Shown: positions 7,762-16,826 of the stretch, piece by piece
How the letters are laid out: every line of letters starts with the position of its first letter
Numbering within the stretch: position 1 is the first letter of the stretch
Assembly (NCBI GenBank): GCA_022799355.1
Contig: JAAWOG010000029.1
Location: 1 to 40,731, forward strand
Direction of reading: 5' to 3'
DNA length: 40,731 nt
Source of the DNA: Lachnospiraceae bacterium
Lineage (GTDB): Bacteria; Bacillota; Clostridia; Lachnospirales; Lachnospiraceae
Notes under the pieces: model-generated
The model's input: the letters and a program-made list of their open reading frames with translations, nothing else
The model's database searches: none
What the model was told of the DNA's origin: nothing
Translations under genes and position numbers: made by a program

Positions 7762-9105
7762 GTGAGGAAAAATATGAAACGAAAAATTGCTTTGGCGGCG
7801 GCATTTGTACTTGCCATGAGTATGACGGCATGCGGGAATACCGAACCAAAGAGCGATGGGGACAACAAACCGGCGGAAACGGAAAAGACGGAGCTAAGCG
7901 TTGACTTTTTTGTTACGGAGGATAATATGCTTGATATTGCCCATTATATCGAGGAAGTCCTTCCGGAACAATTTCCTGACTACGAGGTAAAGTTTGAGAT
8001 TACTCAGGGAGATGCACAGACGGTAGAGACAAAGATCAGAACCGCGCTCGCATCCGGCAGCAATTCGGTAGATGTCTGGTGGTGTCATGGAGGAACCTGG
8101 GCAACACCCATGATCAATGGCAATTTTGTATTGGAAATGGGAGATTATCTGGAATCCTCCGGATTTTATGAAGATATGGTTCCGCAGGTGGCATCTTTTG
8201 TGAGGGAACAGGAGAAGATTTATGCCATTCCATTTGAACCTACTTCCTATTGGATCAACATGTACAATAAAGAAGCGTTTGAAAAAGCGGGGATCACAGA
8301 AGTGCCAAGGACAATGGACGCTTTCATGGAAGCGCTTGAGGCGCTCAAAGAAGCGGGATATACGCCTATTGTAACGGGGGCAAAGGATCAGTGGATGGCG
8401 TTGGATTTTATTGAGACACTGGCCTATACCATATCACCGGAAGATTCCTGGAAGGCCGTAAACGGAGAGATGAAATTTGTGGACAGCAGCGCATGGAGAG
8501 AAGCGGCAGAAGCGACAAGGGAAATGATAGACCGGGGATATTTTCCGGAAAATATCGGACTTATGGACAGAACGGAGGCGGATGCACTCTTTTCCACAGG
8601 GCAGGCGGCAATCATTTCCGAGACGAGTTCAACGCTCACTACGGTATGCCAGGAGTTTGGGGACAACGCAGGGGTAATGTATTATCCGATGCTCCATGCG
8701 GAAAATGCGGATCAATACGGCATCAACATTTCCGGCGGGCAGAAGGCAAACTGTGGATTTATGGTAAATGCGGCGACCAAACATCCCGAAGAAGCGGTGG
8801 CACTGGCAATCGGATTGTCAAAATTGAGGAATCAGTATGAATATACCGTATTGGGTAATGTGGCTGTTCCGTTTGATGCGGAAAAGATGGGATGGACACT
8901 TCCGGAGGAACCGGCGGAAGGAGTGGCTCAATTTGCCGGGGACATGAAAAAATTTGAGTATTCAAAGAATTTTCTTCAGGATATTATGCCGACTTCTACC
9001 GGAACTACGCTTTCGATGGAAGCAGCCAGTAAATTCTTTACAAATCCGGATTATTCCGTAGAAGAGTTTCTTCAGGATCTGGATAAAGCGGTTGCTGCGG
9101 AATAA
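7762..9105 (+). CDS. ABC transporter sugar-binding lipoprotein
   Basis: A 447-residue extracellular solute-binding protein of family 1 (sugar type). A lipoprotein signal peptide is clear: basic MRKNMKRK, a hydrophobic stretch, and lipobox MTAC with C24 as the lipidation site. The mature part has the usual family features such as EPTSYWINMYNKEAFEKAG and a C-terminal ends-in-helix layout. Start GTG 7762 has GGAGGAGG five bases upstream; the in-frame ATG at 7744 lies before that ribosome site and is rejected. It is the first gene of a transporter operon without its own ATPase, so it would share a household MsmK/UgpC-type ATPase. The substrate is probably an oligosaccharide; it cannot be named from sequence. 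Confidence 0.92.
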   Translation: MRKNMKRKIALAAAFVLAMSMTACGNTEPKSDGDNKPAETEKTELSVDFFVTEDNMLDIAHYIEEVLPEQFPDYEVKFEITQGDAQTVETKIRTALASGSNSVDVWWCHGGTWATPMINGNFVLEMGDYLESSGFYEDMVPQVASFVREQEKIYAIPFEPTSYWINMYNKEAFEKAGITEVPRTMDAFMEALEALKEAGYTPIVTGAKDQWMALDFIETLAYTISPEDSWKAVNGEMKFVDSSAWREAAEATREMIDRGYFPENIGLMDRTEADALFSTGQAAIISETSSTLTTVCQEFGDNAGVMYYPMLHAENADQYGINISGGQKANCGFMVNAATKHPEEAVALAIGLSKLRNQYEYTVLGNVAVPFDAEKMGWTLPEEPAEGVAQFAGDMKKFEYSKNFLQDIMPTSTGTTLSMEAASKFFTNPDYSVEEFLQDLDKAVAAE

Positions 9106-9125
9106 AAATAACAGAATAATAAGGT

Positions 9126-9159
9126 CCGGCAGAGCGGTACGGGGGGATTGTTCTGCCGG
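9126..9159 (+). other. Intercistronic stem-loop
   Basis: CCGGCAGA (9126-9133) pairs perfectly with TCTGCCGG (9152-9159), between the binding-protein gene and the first permease gene. There is no T-run. Such hairpins often stabilise the abundant binding-protein message or reduce expression of the permeases. Confidence 0.6.
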
Positions 9160-9185
9160 CTTAACGACAGGGAGGCAGGACTTCA

Positions 9186-10070
9186 ATGCAGAAGATATTG
9201 GGAAGTAAAAAAAATATATTTATATTTTGTGCTCCGGCTGCCATTTTATTTTTTACGCTGGTTATTTATCCCATTTTTTATATTTTTTATCTTGCTTTAA
9301 GGAAAACGGATGGAATATCTTTCAACGAGTATGCCGGGCTGAGCAACTACAGACAGATATTTGAAGAAAGCTATTTTATGAATGCAAATCTGAAGTCATT
9401 AGGGCTGGCTGTTTTTGCTACACTTGGCATCGCGTTATTGGGAACCGTGATCGCATTTCTCACATGTGGGCTGAAAAGGAGAGTTCAGCGTTTTTATAAG
9501 ACATCTTATCTGATTCCCTTTGTGTTGTCGATCAGTGTGATCTCCCAACTGTGGCTTTCCATTTATCATTCGGAATGGGGAGTTCTGAACAGGCTTTTGG
9601 AATTTTTCCATCTGTCATCTTTGAGGAGAGCATGGCTCTCGGATCAAAATACGGCAATGATCTGTGTGGCGATTGTTGGAATGTGGTGGGTTCTGGGCAT
9701 GACAATACTGTTGGTTTATACGGGTATTATGGCCGTTCCGGGATCTTATTATGAGGCGGCAAAAATCGACGGCGCAAATTTCTGGCAGGTATCCGGATAT
9801 ATTACATTTCCGCTGTGTAAAAATATTATTAAAACCTGTGTGATCATCAACACGATCGGCGGTTTTTATACTTTTCCCCAGGTATATGTGATGACAAAGG
9901 GAGGGCCCGGAGATTTGACCATGACAGTAATGATGCTGATCTACAGAGAAGCATTCTCCAATGCAAGACTGGGACTTTCCTGTGCAATCGCGGCAGTTAC
10001 GATTCTGGAAAGTGTAGTGATACTTGCGGTGATCAATTTTCTGATCAGGGATCAGGAAACGGAATTTTAG
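9186..10070 (+). CDS. Sugar ABC transporter permease, MalF/UgpA type
   Basis: A 294-residue integral membrane protein with six predicted transmembrane helices. The ATPase-coupling EAA loop is seen as YEAAKIDGANFWQ at about 191-203. It pairs with the next permease to form the membrane channel that receives sugar from the lipoprotein. GGGAGG lies about ten bases before the ATG. It is in the same operon as the binding protein, 80 bases downstream, after an intercistronic hairpin. Confidence 0.93.
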   Translation: MQKILGSKKNIFIFCAPAAILFFTLVIYPIFYIFYLALRKTDGISFNEYAGLSNYRQIFEESYFMNANLKSLGLAVFATLGIALLGTVIAFLTCGLKRRVQRFYKTSYLIPFVLSISVISQLWLSIYHSEWGVLNRLLEFFHLSSLRRAWLSDQNTAMICVAIVGMWWVLGMTILLVYTGIMAVPGSYYEAAKIDGANFWQVSGYITFPLCKNIIKTCVIINTIGGFYTFPQVYVMTKGGPGDLTMTVMMLIYREAFSNARLGLSCAIAAVTILESVVILAVINFLIRDQETEF

Positions 10071-10109
10071 AACCGGCAGTGCGGGCGACAGACAAAGGAG
10101 AGAATTTAC

Positions 10110-10955
10110 ATGAAAAATCCGAATGAAATACAAAACAGGGCAGGACGCAGGATCATTACGGCAGTACTTGGTATTCTGGTAATTACGACACTCTATCCGA
10201 TATACTGGCTGGTAGTCAATTCCTTCAGAAAAACGGAACAGATCGTGACGGGAGACACATTTGGGCTTCCGGATGAACTGTTTTTAGGAAATTACTATGA
10301 TGCCATCGTTAATAGAAATGTGCTTCATTATTTTAAAAACAGCGTGATTTATACACTGCTTACGATTATATTGACGGTTTTAATCTCTACGATGCTGGCT
10401 TATGCCTTGACCAGGATGAGATGGAAATATAAAAAACTTGGGATGTCAATAGCCATGTTCGGTATTCTGCTTCCCTCTCAGATCGTAGTTATCCCGATCT
10501 TTATGATCATGAGAAAACTGCATCTTGTAGATCATCCGCTTTCCATTATTCTGGTGATCTCAGCGTTTAATATCGGCGTTTCCACTATGATCGCATCAGG
10601 GTTTCTAAAGGGAATACCGTATGAAATGGAAGAGGCGGCTGTTATGGACGGATGCGGAATATTCAGGCTTTTTTTCCGTATTATCTTTCCGCTGATGAAG
10701 TCACCCATTGCGGCAATGAGCATTTACATATTTCTGAACAGCTGGAATGAATTTATTTATTCGCTGGTACTCTTGAACAGTGACGAGAAAAAGACACTTC
10801 CTCTGATGCTGCTCGGGTATTCTACCAGGTCGGGGAGCAATTTTGGCGGTCTGTTTGCTGCGATGGTAATTACCAGTTTTATCCCGATTTTGTTATATTT
10901 GTTTTTCAGCAGGCAGGTAGAAAATGCAATCAGTGCCGGTTCGATCCTGAAATAG
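10110..10955 (+). CDS. Sugar ABC transporter permease, MalG/UgpE type
   Basis: A 281-residue six-helix permease. The EAA loop is MEEAAVMDGCGIF (about 172-184), followed by the family's typical FLNSWNEFIYSL segment. It is the partner of the upstream permease. AAAGGAGAG precedes the ATG. It lies 39 bases after the first permease and 51 bases before the aldo/keto reductase gene. Confidence 0.93.
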   Translation: MKNPNEIQNRAGRRIITAVLGILVITTLYPIYWLVVNSFRKTEQIVTGDTFGLPDELFLGNYYDAIVNRNVLHYFKNSVIYTLLTIILTVLISTMLAYALTRMRWKYKKLGMSIAMFGILLPSQIVVIPIFMIMRKLHLVDHPLSIILVISAFNIGVSTMIASGFLKGIPYEMEEAAVMDGCGIFRLFFRIIFPLMKSPIAAMSIYIFLNSWNEFIYSLVLLNSDEKKTLPLMLLGYSTRSGSNFGGLFAAMVITSFIPILLYLFFSRQVENAISAGSILK

Positions 10956-11006
10956 CCATATAAAAGAGGACATCAGATCATTTGTAATAGGAAAGGAAAT
11001 GGTATT

Positions 11007-11969
11007 ATGAAATACATAAATATCCCGGGGACAGAATTGAAATCAGCGGCAATAGTGATGGGTTCCATATGCAGTGTGGAGGGATCTGCCGACGAAGCAT
11101 ACAGGATTCTGGATATGTACCGCGACGCGGGCGGAAACATGCTGGACTCGGCAAACGTGTACGGCAAGTTTTTTGAAAAGGGGACCAATATTTGCGATAA
11201 ACACATTGGGAACTGGATGAAACTGAGAGGATGCCGCAATGAGTTTATCGTGGAAACCAAAGGCGGACACCCTGATCCGAAAGGAAACGGGACATCCAGG
11301 CTTGAAAAAAAGGATATCCGAAAGGATCTGGAAGAAAGCCTTCGGGCTCTTCAGACAGATACGATAGATCTTTTTTTCCTGCACAGAGATGATCAAAGGA
11401 TACCTGCAGGAGAAATTATGGAATATCTCAACGAATTTAAAAAAGAGGGGAAGATCCGTCACTTTGGGGCGTCCAACTGGATGGCAGGGCGAATCCTTGA
11501 GGGACAGAAGTATGCCAGGGAACATGGGCTGGAGGGCTTTGTGGCGGACCAGCTTCTATGGAGTATGGCGGACGCGGACATGAAACATTATCCCTGGCCG
11601 GGATGTACCAATATGGATGGCGAAGCATGGAAAATGCATGTGGAAACAGGAATGGCCGCGTTTGCCTATGAATCGCAGGCGAGGGGATTCTTTCAGAAAT
11701 ACCGGAAAGCGGGAATGGAAGGTATCTCTGAGGAACTGAAAAAATTATATTATTCGGATGAAAATATAAATCGTTACAAAAGGGCACAAAAGCTTGCTTC
11801 AGAGAAAAATATATCTTTATCCGCAATAGTACTTTTATATGTGCTGAGCAGTCCTTTTCCGTCCGCAGCGCTGATCGGACCAAGAACGGATGCACAGTTT
11901 ATGGAGAGTATGGAAGCAGCGGATATGCAGTTGTCCGAAGATGAAATGAAATATTTATTTGGGAAGTAA
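11007..11969 (+). CDS. Aldo/keto reductase
   Basis: A 320-residue TIM-barrel NAD(P)H-dependent oxidoreductase. The catalytic tetrad is intact: D47, Y52, K85 (VETKGG) and H126 (FFLHRDD). The C-terminal cofactor-binding end IGPRTDAQFMES is also present. AAAGGAAAT precedes the ATG. As the last gene of the sugar-uptake operon before a terminator, it probably reduces or oxidises an imported sugar or its breakdown product. The exact substrate is not visible. Confidence 0.9.
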   Translation: MKYINIPGTELKSAAIVMGSICSVEGSADEAYRILDMYRDAGGNMLDSANVYGKFFEKGTNICDKHIGNWMKLRGCRNEFIVETKGGHPDPKGNGTSRLEKKDIRKDLEESLRALQTDTIDLFFLHRDDQRIPAGEIMEYLNEFKKEGKIRHFGASNWMAGRILEGQKYAREHGLEGFVADQLLWSMADADMKHYPWPGCTNMDGEAWKMHVETGMAAFAYESQARGFFQKYRKAGMEGISEELKKLYYSDENINRYKRAQKLASEKNISLSAIVLLYVLSSPFPSAALIGPRTDAQFMESMEAADMQLSEDEMKYLFGK

Positions 11970-11998
11970 GTATTTTATACGGTTCATAGAATGAAAGG

Positions 11999-12044
11999 CT
12001 GTCGTGATTCTGTAATATACGGATATTGCGGCAGTTTTATATTT
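11999..12044 (+). terminator. Terminator of the sugar-uptake operon
   Basis: CTGTCGTGAT (11999-12008) pairs with ATTGCGGCAG (12025-12034) with three G-U wobble pairs, followed by TTTTATATTT. Confidence 0.75.
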
Positions 12045-12070
12045 GCAAATAAATTTAATGCAATAACTTC

Positions 12071-12099
12071 TTGTTATGATTTTTTCAATATGCTAAAAT
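12071..12099 (+). promoter_or_regulatory. Promoter of the DUF6440-gltX-helicase operon
   Basis: -35 TTGTTA (12071-12076), a 17-base spacer and -10 TAAAAT (12094-12099), about 30 bases before the DUF6440 start codon. Confidence 0.7.
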
Positions 12100-12131
12100 A
12101 AAGTGCAGCATGAGAGATGGGAGGAAATTTT

Positions 12132-12308
12132 ATGAAACGTTTTGAAAAAGTTTATGGTCAGGGAACCATTGATGTGACGGAAATCTGGGTTGATACGGAG
12201 ACAGGCGTAAATTATTTGTTTCACAAATGCGCAAATGCGGGAGGTTTCACACCGCTTCTTGACCGGGACGGAAAAGTGGTTATAACAAAACAGGGAAATG
12301 AATTATAA
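12132..12308 (+). CDS. DUF6440 family small protein
   Basis: A 58-residue protein with the family's conserved features: FEKVY at the start, then DTETGVNYLF and GGFTPLLDRDGK. No signal peptide or membrane helix is present. Start ATG 12132 has GGGAGGA about seven bases upstream; the in-frame ATG at 12117 overlaps that site. It precedes gltX by 33 bases and is probably cotranscribed with it. The function of the family is unknown to me. Confidence 0.82.
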   Translation: MKRFEKVYGQGTIDVTEIWVDTETGVNYLFHKCANAGGFTPLLDRDGKVVITKQGNEL

Positions 12309-12341
12309 AGTATAAAATACAAACAAAGGAGTATTGGTTCT

Positions 12342-13799
12342 ATGAAAATAAGAACAAGATTTGCACCCAGTCCCACGGGACGGATGCATGTGGGTAATTT
12401 AAGGACGGCGCTGTATGCCTATCTGATCGCCAAACATGAGGGCGGGGATTTTATTCTCCGCATTGAGGATACCGATCAGGAGAGGCTGGTGGAAGGCGCC
12501 GTGGATATTATCTACAGGACGCTGGAAAAAACAGGGCTTGTCCACGATGAAGGCCCGGACAAGGACGGGGGCGTCGGCCCCTATGTACAGAGCGAGCGGC
12601 AAAAGAGCGGGCTCTATCTGGAATATGCGAAGAAACTGGTGGAAAAGGGCGAAGCGTATTATTGTTTCTGCGATAAGGAAAGGCTTGCGGGGCTTACGAG
12701 GACCGTGGCAGGAAAAGAGATCAATGTCTATGACAAACACTGTCTTTCCCTGAGCAGGGAGGAAGTGGAGGCGAAGCTTGCGGCAGGCGTTCCCTATGTG
12801 ATAAGACAGAACAATCCCACGGAGGGCGAGACGGTTTTCCACGATGAGATCTACGGAGATATCGCGGTGGAGAATGGGGAACTTGATGATATGATCCTGA
12901 TCAAGTCCGACGGTTATCCCACCTATAATTTTGCCAATGTGGTGGACGACCATCTGATGGGCATTACGCATGTGGTGCGGGGAAATGAATATCTTTCTTC
13001 CTCACCGAAGTACAACAGACTTTATGAGGCGTTCGGCTGGGATGTGCCGGTGTATGTGCACTGCCCGCTGATCACCGATGAGGAGCATAACAAGTTATCC
13101 AAACGCTGCGGCCATTCCTCCTATGAGGATCTGATCGAGCAGGGATTTCTGACGGAGGCGGTTGTGAACTTTGTGGCGCTGCTGGGATGGAGCCCTTCGG
13201 ATAACCGTGAGATATTTACGCTGCAGGAGCTGACAAAAGCTTTTGACTATCGCCATATGTCCAAGTCTCCGGCGGTATTTGACTATACGAAATTAAAATG
13301 GATGAACGGCGAGTATATCAAACAGATGGATTTTGACCGGTTTTATGAGATGGCGGAGCCATTTTTGAAAGGCATTATAAAAAAGCCGCTGGATCTGAAA
13401 AAAATCGCTGAGATGGTGAAAACAAGAATAGAGGTATTCCCGGATATTCCGGCATTGATCGACTTTTTTGAAACGCTGCCTGCATATGACGCGGCGATGT
13501 ATACCCATAAGAAGATGAAAACCACAACGGAATCCTCACTGGAAGTATTGAAAGAACTTCTTCCTGTCCTGGAAAAACAGGAAGATTACGGCAATGATGC
13601 GCTGTATCAGAAACTCTGTGATTTTGTGGCTGAGAAGGGCTGCAAAAACGGCTATGTGCTATGGCCTGTCCGCACCGCAGTCTCCGGTAAGCAGATGACA
13701 CCGGCGGGCGCTACGGAGATCATGGAAATTCTTGGAAAGGAAGAATCTTTATCCCGGATCAGAGCGGGGATAGAGCTTCTTGAAAAAGCACTGGCCTGA
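12342..13799 (+). CDS. gltX: Glutamyl-tRNA synthetase
   Basis: A 485-residue class I aminoacyl-tRNA synthetase that charges tRNA-Glu (and possibly tRNA-Gln, as in many Firmicutes). The HIGH-type motif is HVGN at 16-19 after APSPTGRM, and the KMSKS-type motif is KLSKR at 251-255. The catalytic domain is followed by the helical anticodon-binding region. Length is normal for the family. AAAGGAG precedes the ATG. Its stop codon overlaps the first base of the helicase start codon (TGATG). Confidence 0.96.
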   Translation: MKIRTRFAPSPTGRMHVGNLRTALYAYLIAKHEGGDFILRIEDTDQERLVEGAVDIIYRTLEKTGLVHDEGPDKDGGVGPYVQSERQKSGLYLEYAKKLVEKGEAYYCFCDKERLAGLTRTVAGKEINVYDKHCLSLSREEVEAKLAAGVPYVIRQNNPTEGETVFHDEIYGDIAVENGELDDMILIKSDGYPTYNFANVVDDHLMGITHVVRGNEYLSSSPKYNRLYEAFGWDVPVYVHCPLITDEEHNKLSKRCGHSSYEDLIEQGFLTEAVVNFVALLGWSPSDNREIFTLQELTKAFDYRHMSKSPAVFDYTKLKWMNGEYIKQMDFDRFYEMAEPFLKGIIKKPLDLKKIAEMVKTRIEVFPDIPALIDFFETLPAYDAAMYTHKKMKTTTESSLEVLKELLPVLEKQEDYGNDALYQKLCDFVAEKGCKNGYVLWPVRTAVSGKQMTPAGATEIMEILGKEESLSRIRAGIELLEKALA

Positions 13800-15823
13800 T
13801 GCATAATACGGCAAAAGACGGCTTACGGGATTTGAGGGGGCAGAAACCTTCAAAGCCCCGTAAGCCGGATGGCGCGGGAAATCCGCAGCAGCAGGAGGCA
13901 ATCATGCACGGCGCAGGTCCCATGATGGTCCTTGCGGGACCGGGTTCCGGCAAAACCTTTGTGCTGACAAAAAGAATCGCACATCTGATCAACACGCATC
14001 ATATAGGCCCATCGGAAATTCTGGTGATCACCTTCACAAAAGCTGCGGCGGGAGAAATGCAGCAACGCTTTTTATCACTCTGTGAAGGAGAACATCCGCC
14101 GGTGACTTTCGGCACTTTCCATGCCGTCTTTTATTCCATTCTGAAAGAAACTTCGCGCTGCCGCACGGGCAGCATCTTATCCGAGTCGGAAAAGAAAAAA
14201 ATACTTCAGGACATTATCCGGAAAAACAGATACGATATCAATCCGAATGCGGATGTACTGGAAGAGATACTCTCCGAGATCGGCCGGTACAAAAGCCGCT
14301 GTTTCCCTGACAATGATATCAGTAAAAAGCAAAGCACCTGCGAGTCGGCTTGTTATACGCCGGGCAAAGAAATAAATGAAAATATGAATTATATACCGCA
14401 AAATATATCTCCGGATCTGTTTCGGAATCTGTATCAGGATTTCACACGGGCGCAGGAAATTCTCGGGAAAATCGACTTTGACGATATGGCGCTGAAATGT
14501 CTGGAATTATTTCAGGAAAGGCCGGATATTTTAAAACGGTACCAGGCGAGATACCGTTATCTTCTGATCGATGAGTTCCAGGATATCGCGCCGATACAAT
14601 ACCATCTGGTACGGCTTCTTGCCGCACCGGAGAATAATCTTTTTATCGTGGGGGACGATGATCAGTCCATCTATGGCTTTCGGGGCGCAAAGCCGGATAT
14701 TATGCGGAACTTTCCGAAAGAGTATCCTTCCGCAAAGATCGTTGCCCTGCAAATAAATTACCGCAGTACGCCGCAGGTGGTTTCGGCGGCGGGGAAGCTG
14801 ATCGGGCATAACAGAAATCGCTTTCCGAAGGAGATCAGCGCGGCGAAAGAGCCGGGAGAGCCTCTTCGTATCACAGGAACGGAAAGTGTTGAACAGATGG
14901 AGGAGGCGCTGATCCATTGTCTGCTACCCGAAAAAAATGCCGGAAAACTGGCGGACTGCGCCGTGATCAGCAGGACATCCGCCCGGTTTCCGATGCTTTC
15001 GGAAAAGCTTCGTCAGGCAGGCATCCCCTGTATTTTTAAAGAAAAGATAAAGAGCATCTATGACCATGAGATCGCATACGATCTGCTTGCCTATCTGGAA
15101 TTTGCCATGACACCGCCGAAAGAGAGAAGCCGGAGCCAGTTTTTCCGGTTTATGAACAGGCCGCTTCGGTATATCAGCAGGGAAGCGGTAAACGAATCCG
15201 CTGACTTCGGGCATCTGATCCGTTATTATCGGGGGAAACCCGGCATACGGGAAGCCGTCATACGCCTTAAGCAGGATCTGGAACGGATAAGTACGATGCC
15301 GGTTTTTCTGGCGCTCCATTATATCCGCAAGGGGATGGGGTATGATGTGTATCTGGCGGAGCGGTTCGGAGTACATAGTATGCAAAACAACGGAGAGGGG
15401 AAACGCAATTTACCAGAGAAAGAGAACGTCAATATATCGGAGCTTGCGGATATGATACAAAATTCAGCCAGAGGATGTCGGACGCTTTCTCAGTGGAAAG
15501 AGATGATGGAAGAACGAAGGAAAGAGACGCAAAGCGGCACGTCCACTCCGAAGGAAGGCGTTACGCTTTTGACTATGCACGGCTCCAAAGGCTTAGAATA
15601 TGATAAAGTTTTTATAGTAAACTGCAATGAGGGGAGCACGCCGCACCGGAAAGCGCGCAGTGAGGAGGAGATTGAGGAGGAGCGACGCATGTTCTATGTG
15701 GCGATGACAAGAGCGAAAAAGGAACTGACGATGTTTTGTATCACAGGGGAAAAAAGCGCAAATAAAGAAGGCAGCGCCTCTAAAACAATGCCGCCTTCCA
15801 GATTTTTGAAGGAACTTGAATGA
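13799..15823 (+). CDS. UvrD/PcrA-family ATP-dependent DNA helicase
   Basis: A 674-residue superfamily 1A helicase. Motifs in order: Q-motif NPQQQEAI, Walker A GPGSGKT (47-53), motif II DEFQD, motif III GDDDQSIYGFRG, motif IV YRSTP, motif V LTMHGSKGLEYD and motif VI FYVAMTRAKKE. It is somewhat shorter than PcrA (about 720-740 residues) and carries about 28 extra residues before the Q-motif. It overlaps gltX by one base and is translationally coupled. Cytoplasmic; it would act in DNA repair or replication restart. I cannot tell whether it is the main PcrA or a paralogue. Confidence 0.92.
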   Translation: MHNTAKDGLRDLRGQKPSKPRKPDGAGNPQQQEAIMHGAGPMMVLAGPGSGKTFVLTKRIAHLINTHHIGPSEILVITFTKAAAGEMQQRFLSLCEGEHPPVTFGTFHAVFYSILKETSRCRTGSILSESEKKKILQDIIRKNRYDINPNADVLEEILSEIGRYKSRCFPDNDISKKQSTCESACYTPGKEINENMNYIPQNISPDLFRNLYQDFTRAQEILGKIDFDDMALKCLELFQERPDILKRYQARYRYLLIDEFQDIAPIQYHLVRLLAAPENNLFIVGDDDQSIYGFRGAKPDIMRNFPKEYPSAKIVALQINYRSTPQVVSAAGKLIGHNRNRFPKEISAAKEPGEPLRITGTESVEQMEEALIHCLLPEKNAGKLADCAVISRTSARFPMLSEKLRQAGIPCIFKEKIKSIYDHEIAYDLLAYLEFAMTPPKERSRSQFFRFMNRPLRYISREAVNESADFGHLIRYYRGKPGIREAVIRLKQDLERISTMPVFLALHYIRKGMGYDVYLAERFGVHSMQNNGEGKRNLPEKENVNISELADMIQNSARGCRTLSQWKEMMEERRKETQSGTSTPKEGVTLLTMHGSKGLEYDKVFIVNCNEGSTPHRKARSEEEIEEERRMFYVAMTRAKKELTMFCITGEKSANKEGSASKTMPPSRFLKELE

Positions 15824-15898
15824 GCAGGCACAACCCCTCTTTTTGTCTGACTTTTTGTATGCTGAACTGTTATGACTTGTTCATGATCTTTGGGGGGA

Positions 15899-16234
15899 TC
15901 ACAGTATCTCATCAAACTCACAACTGTCAAGATATTCGTCGAAGGCATCCGAAGCCTGTTCATATTCCTCCTCATCCTCGATATAGCGAAGTTCCGGTTC
16001 CTCATTGGGATCATCGGGATTTTCCGAATAGCCGTAGATCCAGACCGAACCGTCCTCGTTATCGCTGTTCTCGGAGAGCGGAAGCAGTGCGATATAGTCC
16101 TTTTCGCCGACGGAAAAGATGGTGACAACGGAGCAGGTGACAATACCTTCATCCAGTTCCAGTTCCACGGTCATTTCTTCCTGCGCCATATTTTGATCAG
16201 GCTCGGTTATGATGTTAGGTTCTTCTTTTTTCAT
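15899..16234 (-). CDS. DUF1292 family protein
   Basis: A 111-residue, strongly acidic protein. The DUF1292 core is clear: EGIVTCSVVTIFSVGEKDYI, a tail with the segment EELRYIEDEEEYEQ-like pattern, and a final DEYLDSCEFDEIL. GAGGA lies about seven bases before the ATG. It is a monocistronic minus-strand gene between the helicase and the exopolysaccharide operon. In other Firmicutes such genes often sit near yrvK/yrrK-type loci; the function is unknown. Confidence 0.85.
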   Translation of the reverse strand: MKKEEPNIITEPDQNMAQEEMTVELELDEGIVTCSVVTIFSVGEKDYIALLPLSENSDNEDGSVWIYGYSENPDDPNEEPELRYIEDEEEYEQASDAFDEYLDSCEFDEIL

Positions 16235-16285
16235 GGGTAGTCCTCGCTTTCTTTTTCATAATAGTTTACAATTTTTCATGAAATT

Positions 16286-16366
16286 TTGCAATATTTTATA
16301 CGAAACGGTAGAATATATTTTAAGGAATCATTTTTGGTTGCATTATATATAGAAAGATGATACGAT
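16286..16366 (+). promoter_or_regulatory. Two tandem promoters for the exopolysaccharide operon
   Basis: Promoter 1: TTGCAA (16286-16291), 17 bases, TAGAAT (16309-16314). Promoter 2: TTGCAT (16338-16343), 17 bases, TACGAT (16361-16366). Both point to pelD, whose start codon is about 450 bases further on, giving a long untranslated leader. Confidence 0.65.
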
Positions 16367-16465
16367 GAAACAGACTTTAAATCCTAAGATCATTTTTGAA
16401 TGGAATGGCTGTGTGTTTCTTACGCAGTAGAGTAAAAAGAAACCAAATCCGGGAGAAGATGCGCT

Positions 16466-16787
16466 ATGATAAGACAGGTGGAAAAGTTGGGGAAAGGCAG
16501 CACATATAATGTGGGGAATATGTGCTGGCAGATTCAAAGTTTTCATTTTGTGAAAAATCAGATAGTGTGGGATGAGAGGAAGAAGCGGAAATTTTTCGCG
16601 GGGGGGGGTATTTTGCTACGCAAAGTCTTCCTGTCATTATGAAAGTGTATTAAAAGGAGAGAGGAATCGTTTATATTTGGATGGTAAGGCATATGCCCAG
16701 GTCAGGGAATATGCCTGTTTAGTGTGGGATAATGTGAAAGTAAAAGCGGCATCATCTGTTTACGGATGGTGTCGCTTTGCTGTATAA
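16466..16787 (+). other. Leader with hairpins, G9 tract and a possible split small ORF
   Basis: Three strong hairpins are visible: 16498-16507 with 16518-16527 (10 perfect pairs), 16687-16694 with 16709-16716 (8 perfect pairs), and 16743-16756 with 16765-16778 (14 pairs, two wobbles). A run of nine G occupies 16600-16608. A small frame from ATG 16466 ends at 16642 (58 codons); a second frame open at 16572 ends at 16787. Loss of one G from the tract would join them into about 106 codons. Neither peptide resembles a family I know. It may be a structured regulatory leader, a decayed gene, or a phase-variable ORF. Confidence 0.4.
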
Positions 16788-16826
16788 AAAATGGTGACAG
16801 GCAGAATTGGATGAGGAGGCTTGAAG

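Noticed and set aside
16600-16660. GEMM-I c-di-GMP riboswitch suggested by ACGCAAAG
   Set aside because: The paired GCAAACC half and the conserved 3' part are not found, and TTTGC/GCAAA forms its own small hairpin there. Kept only as a note under the leader finding.
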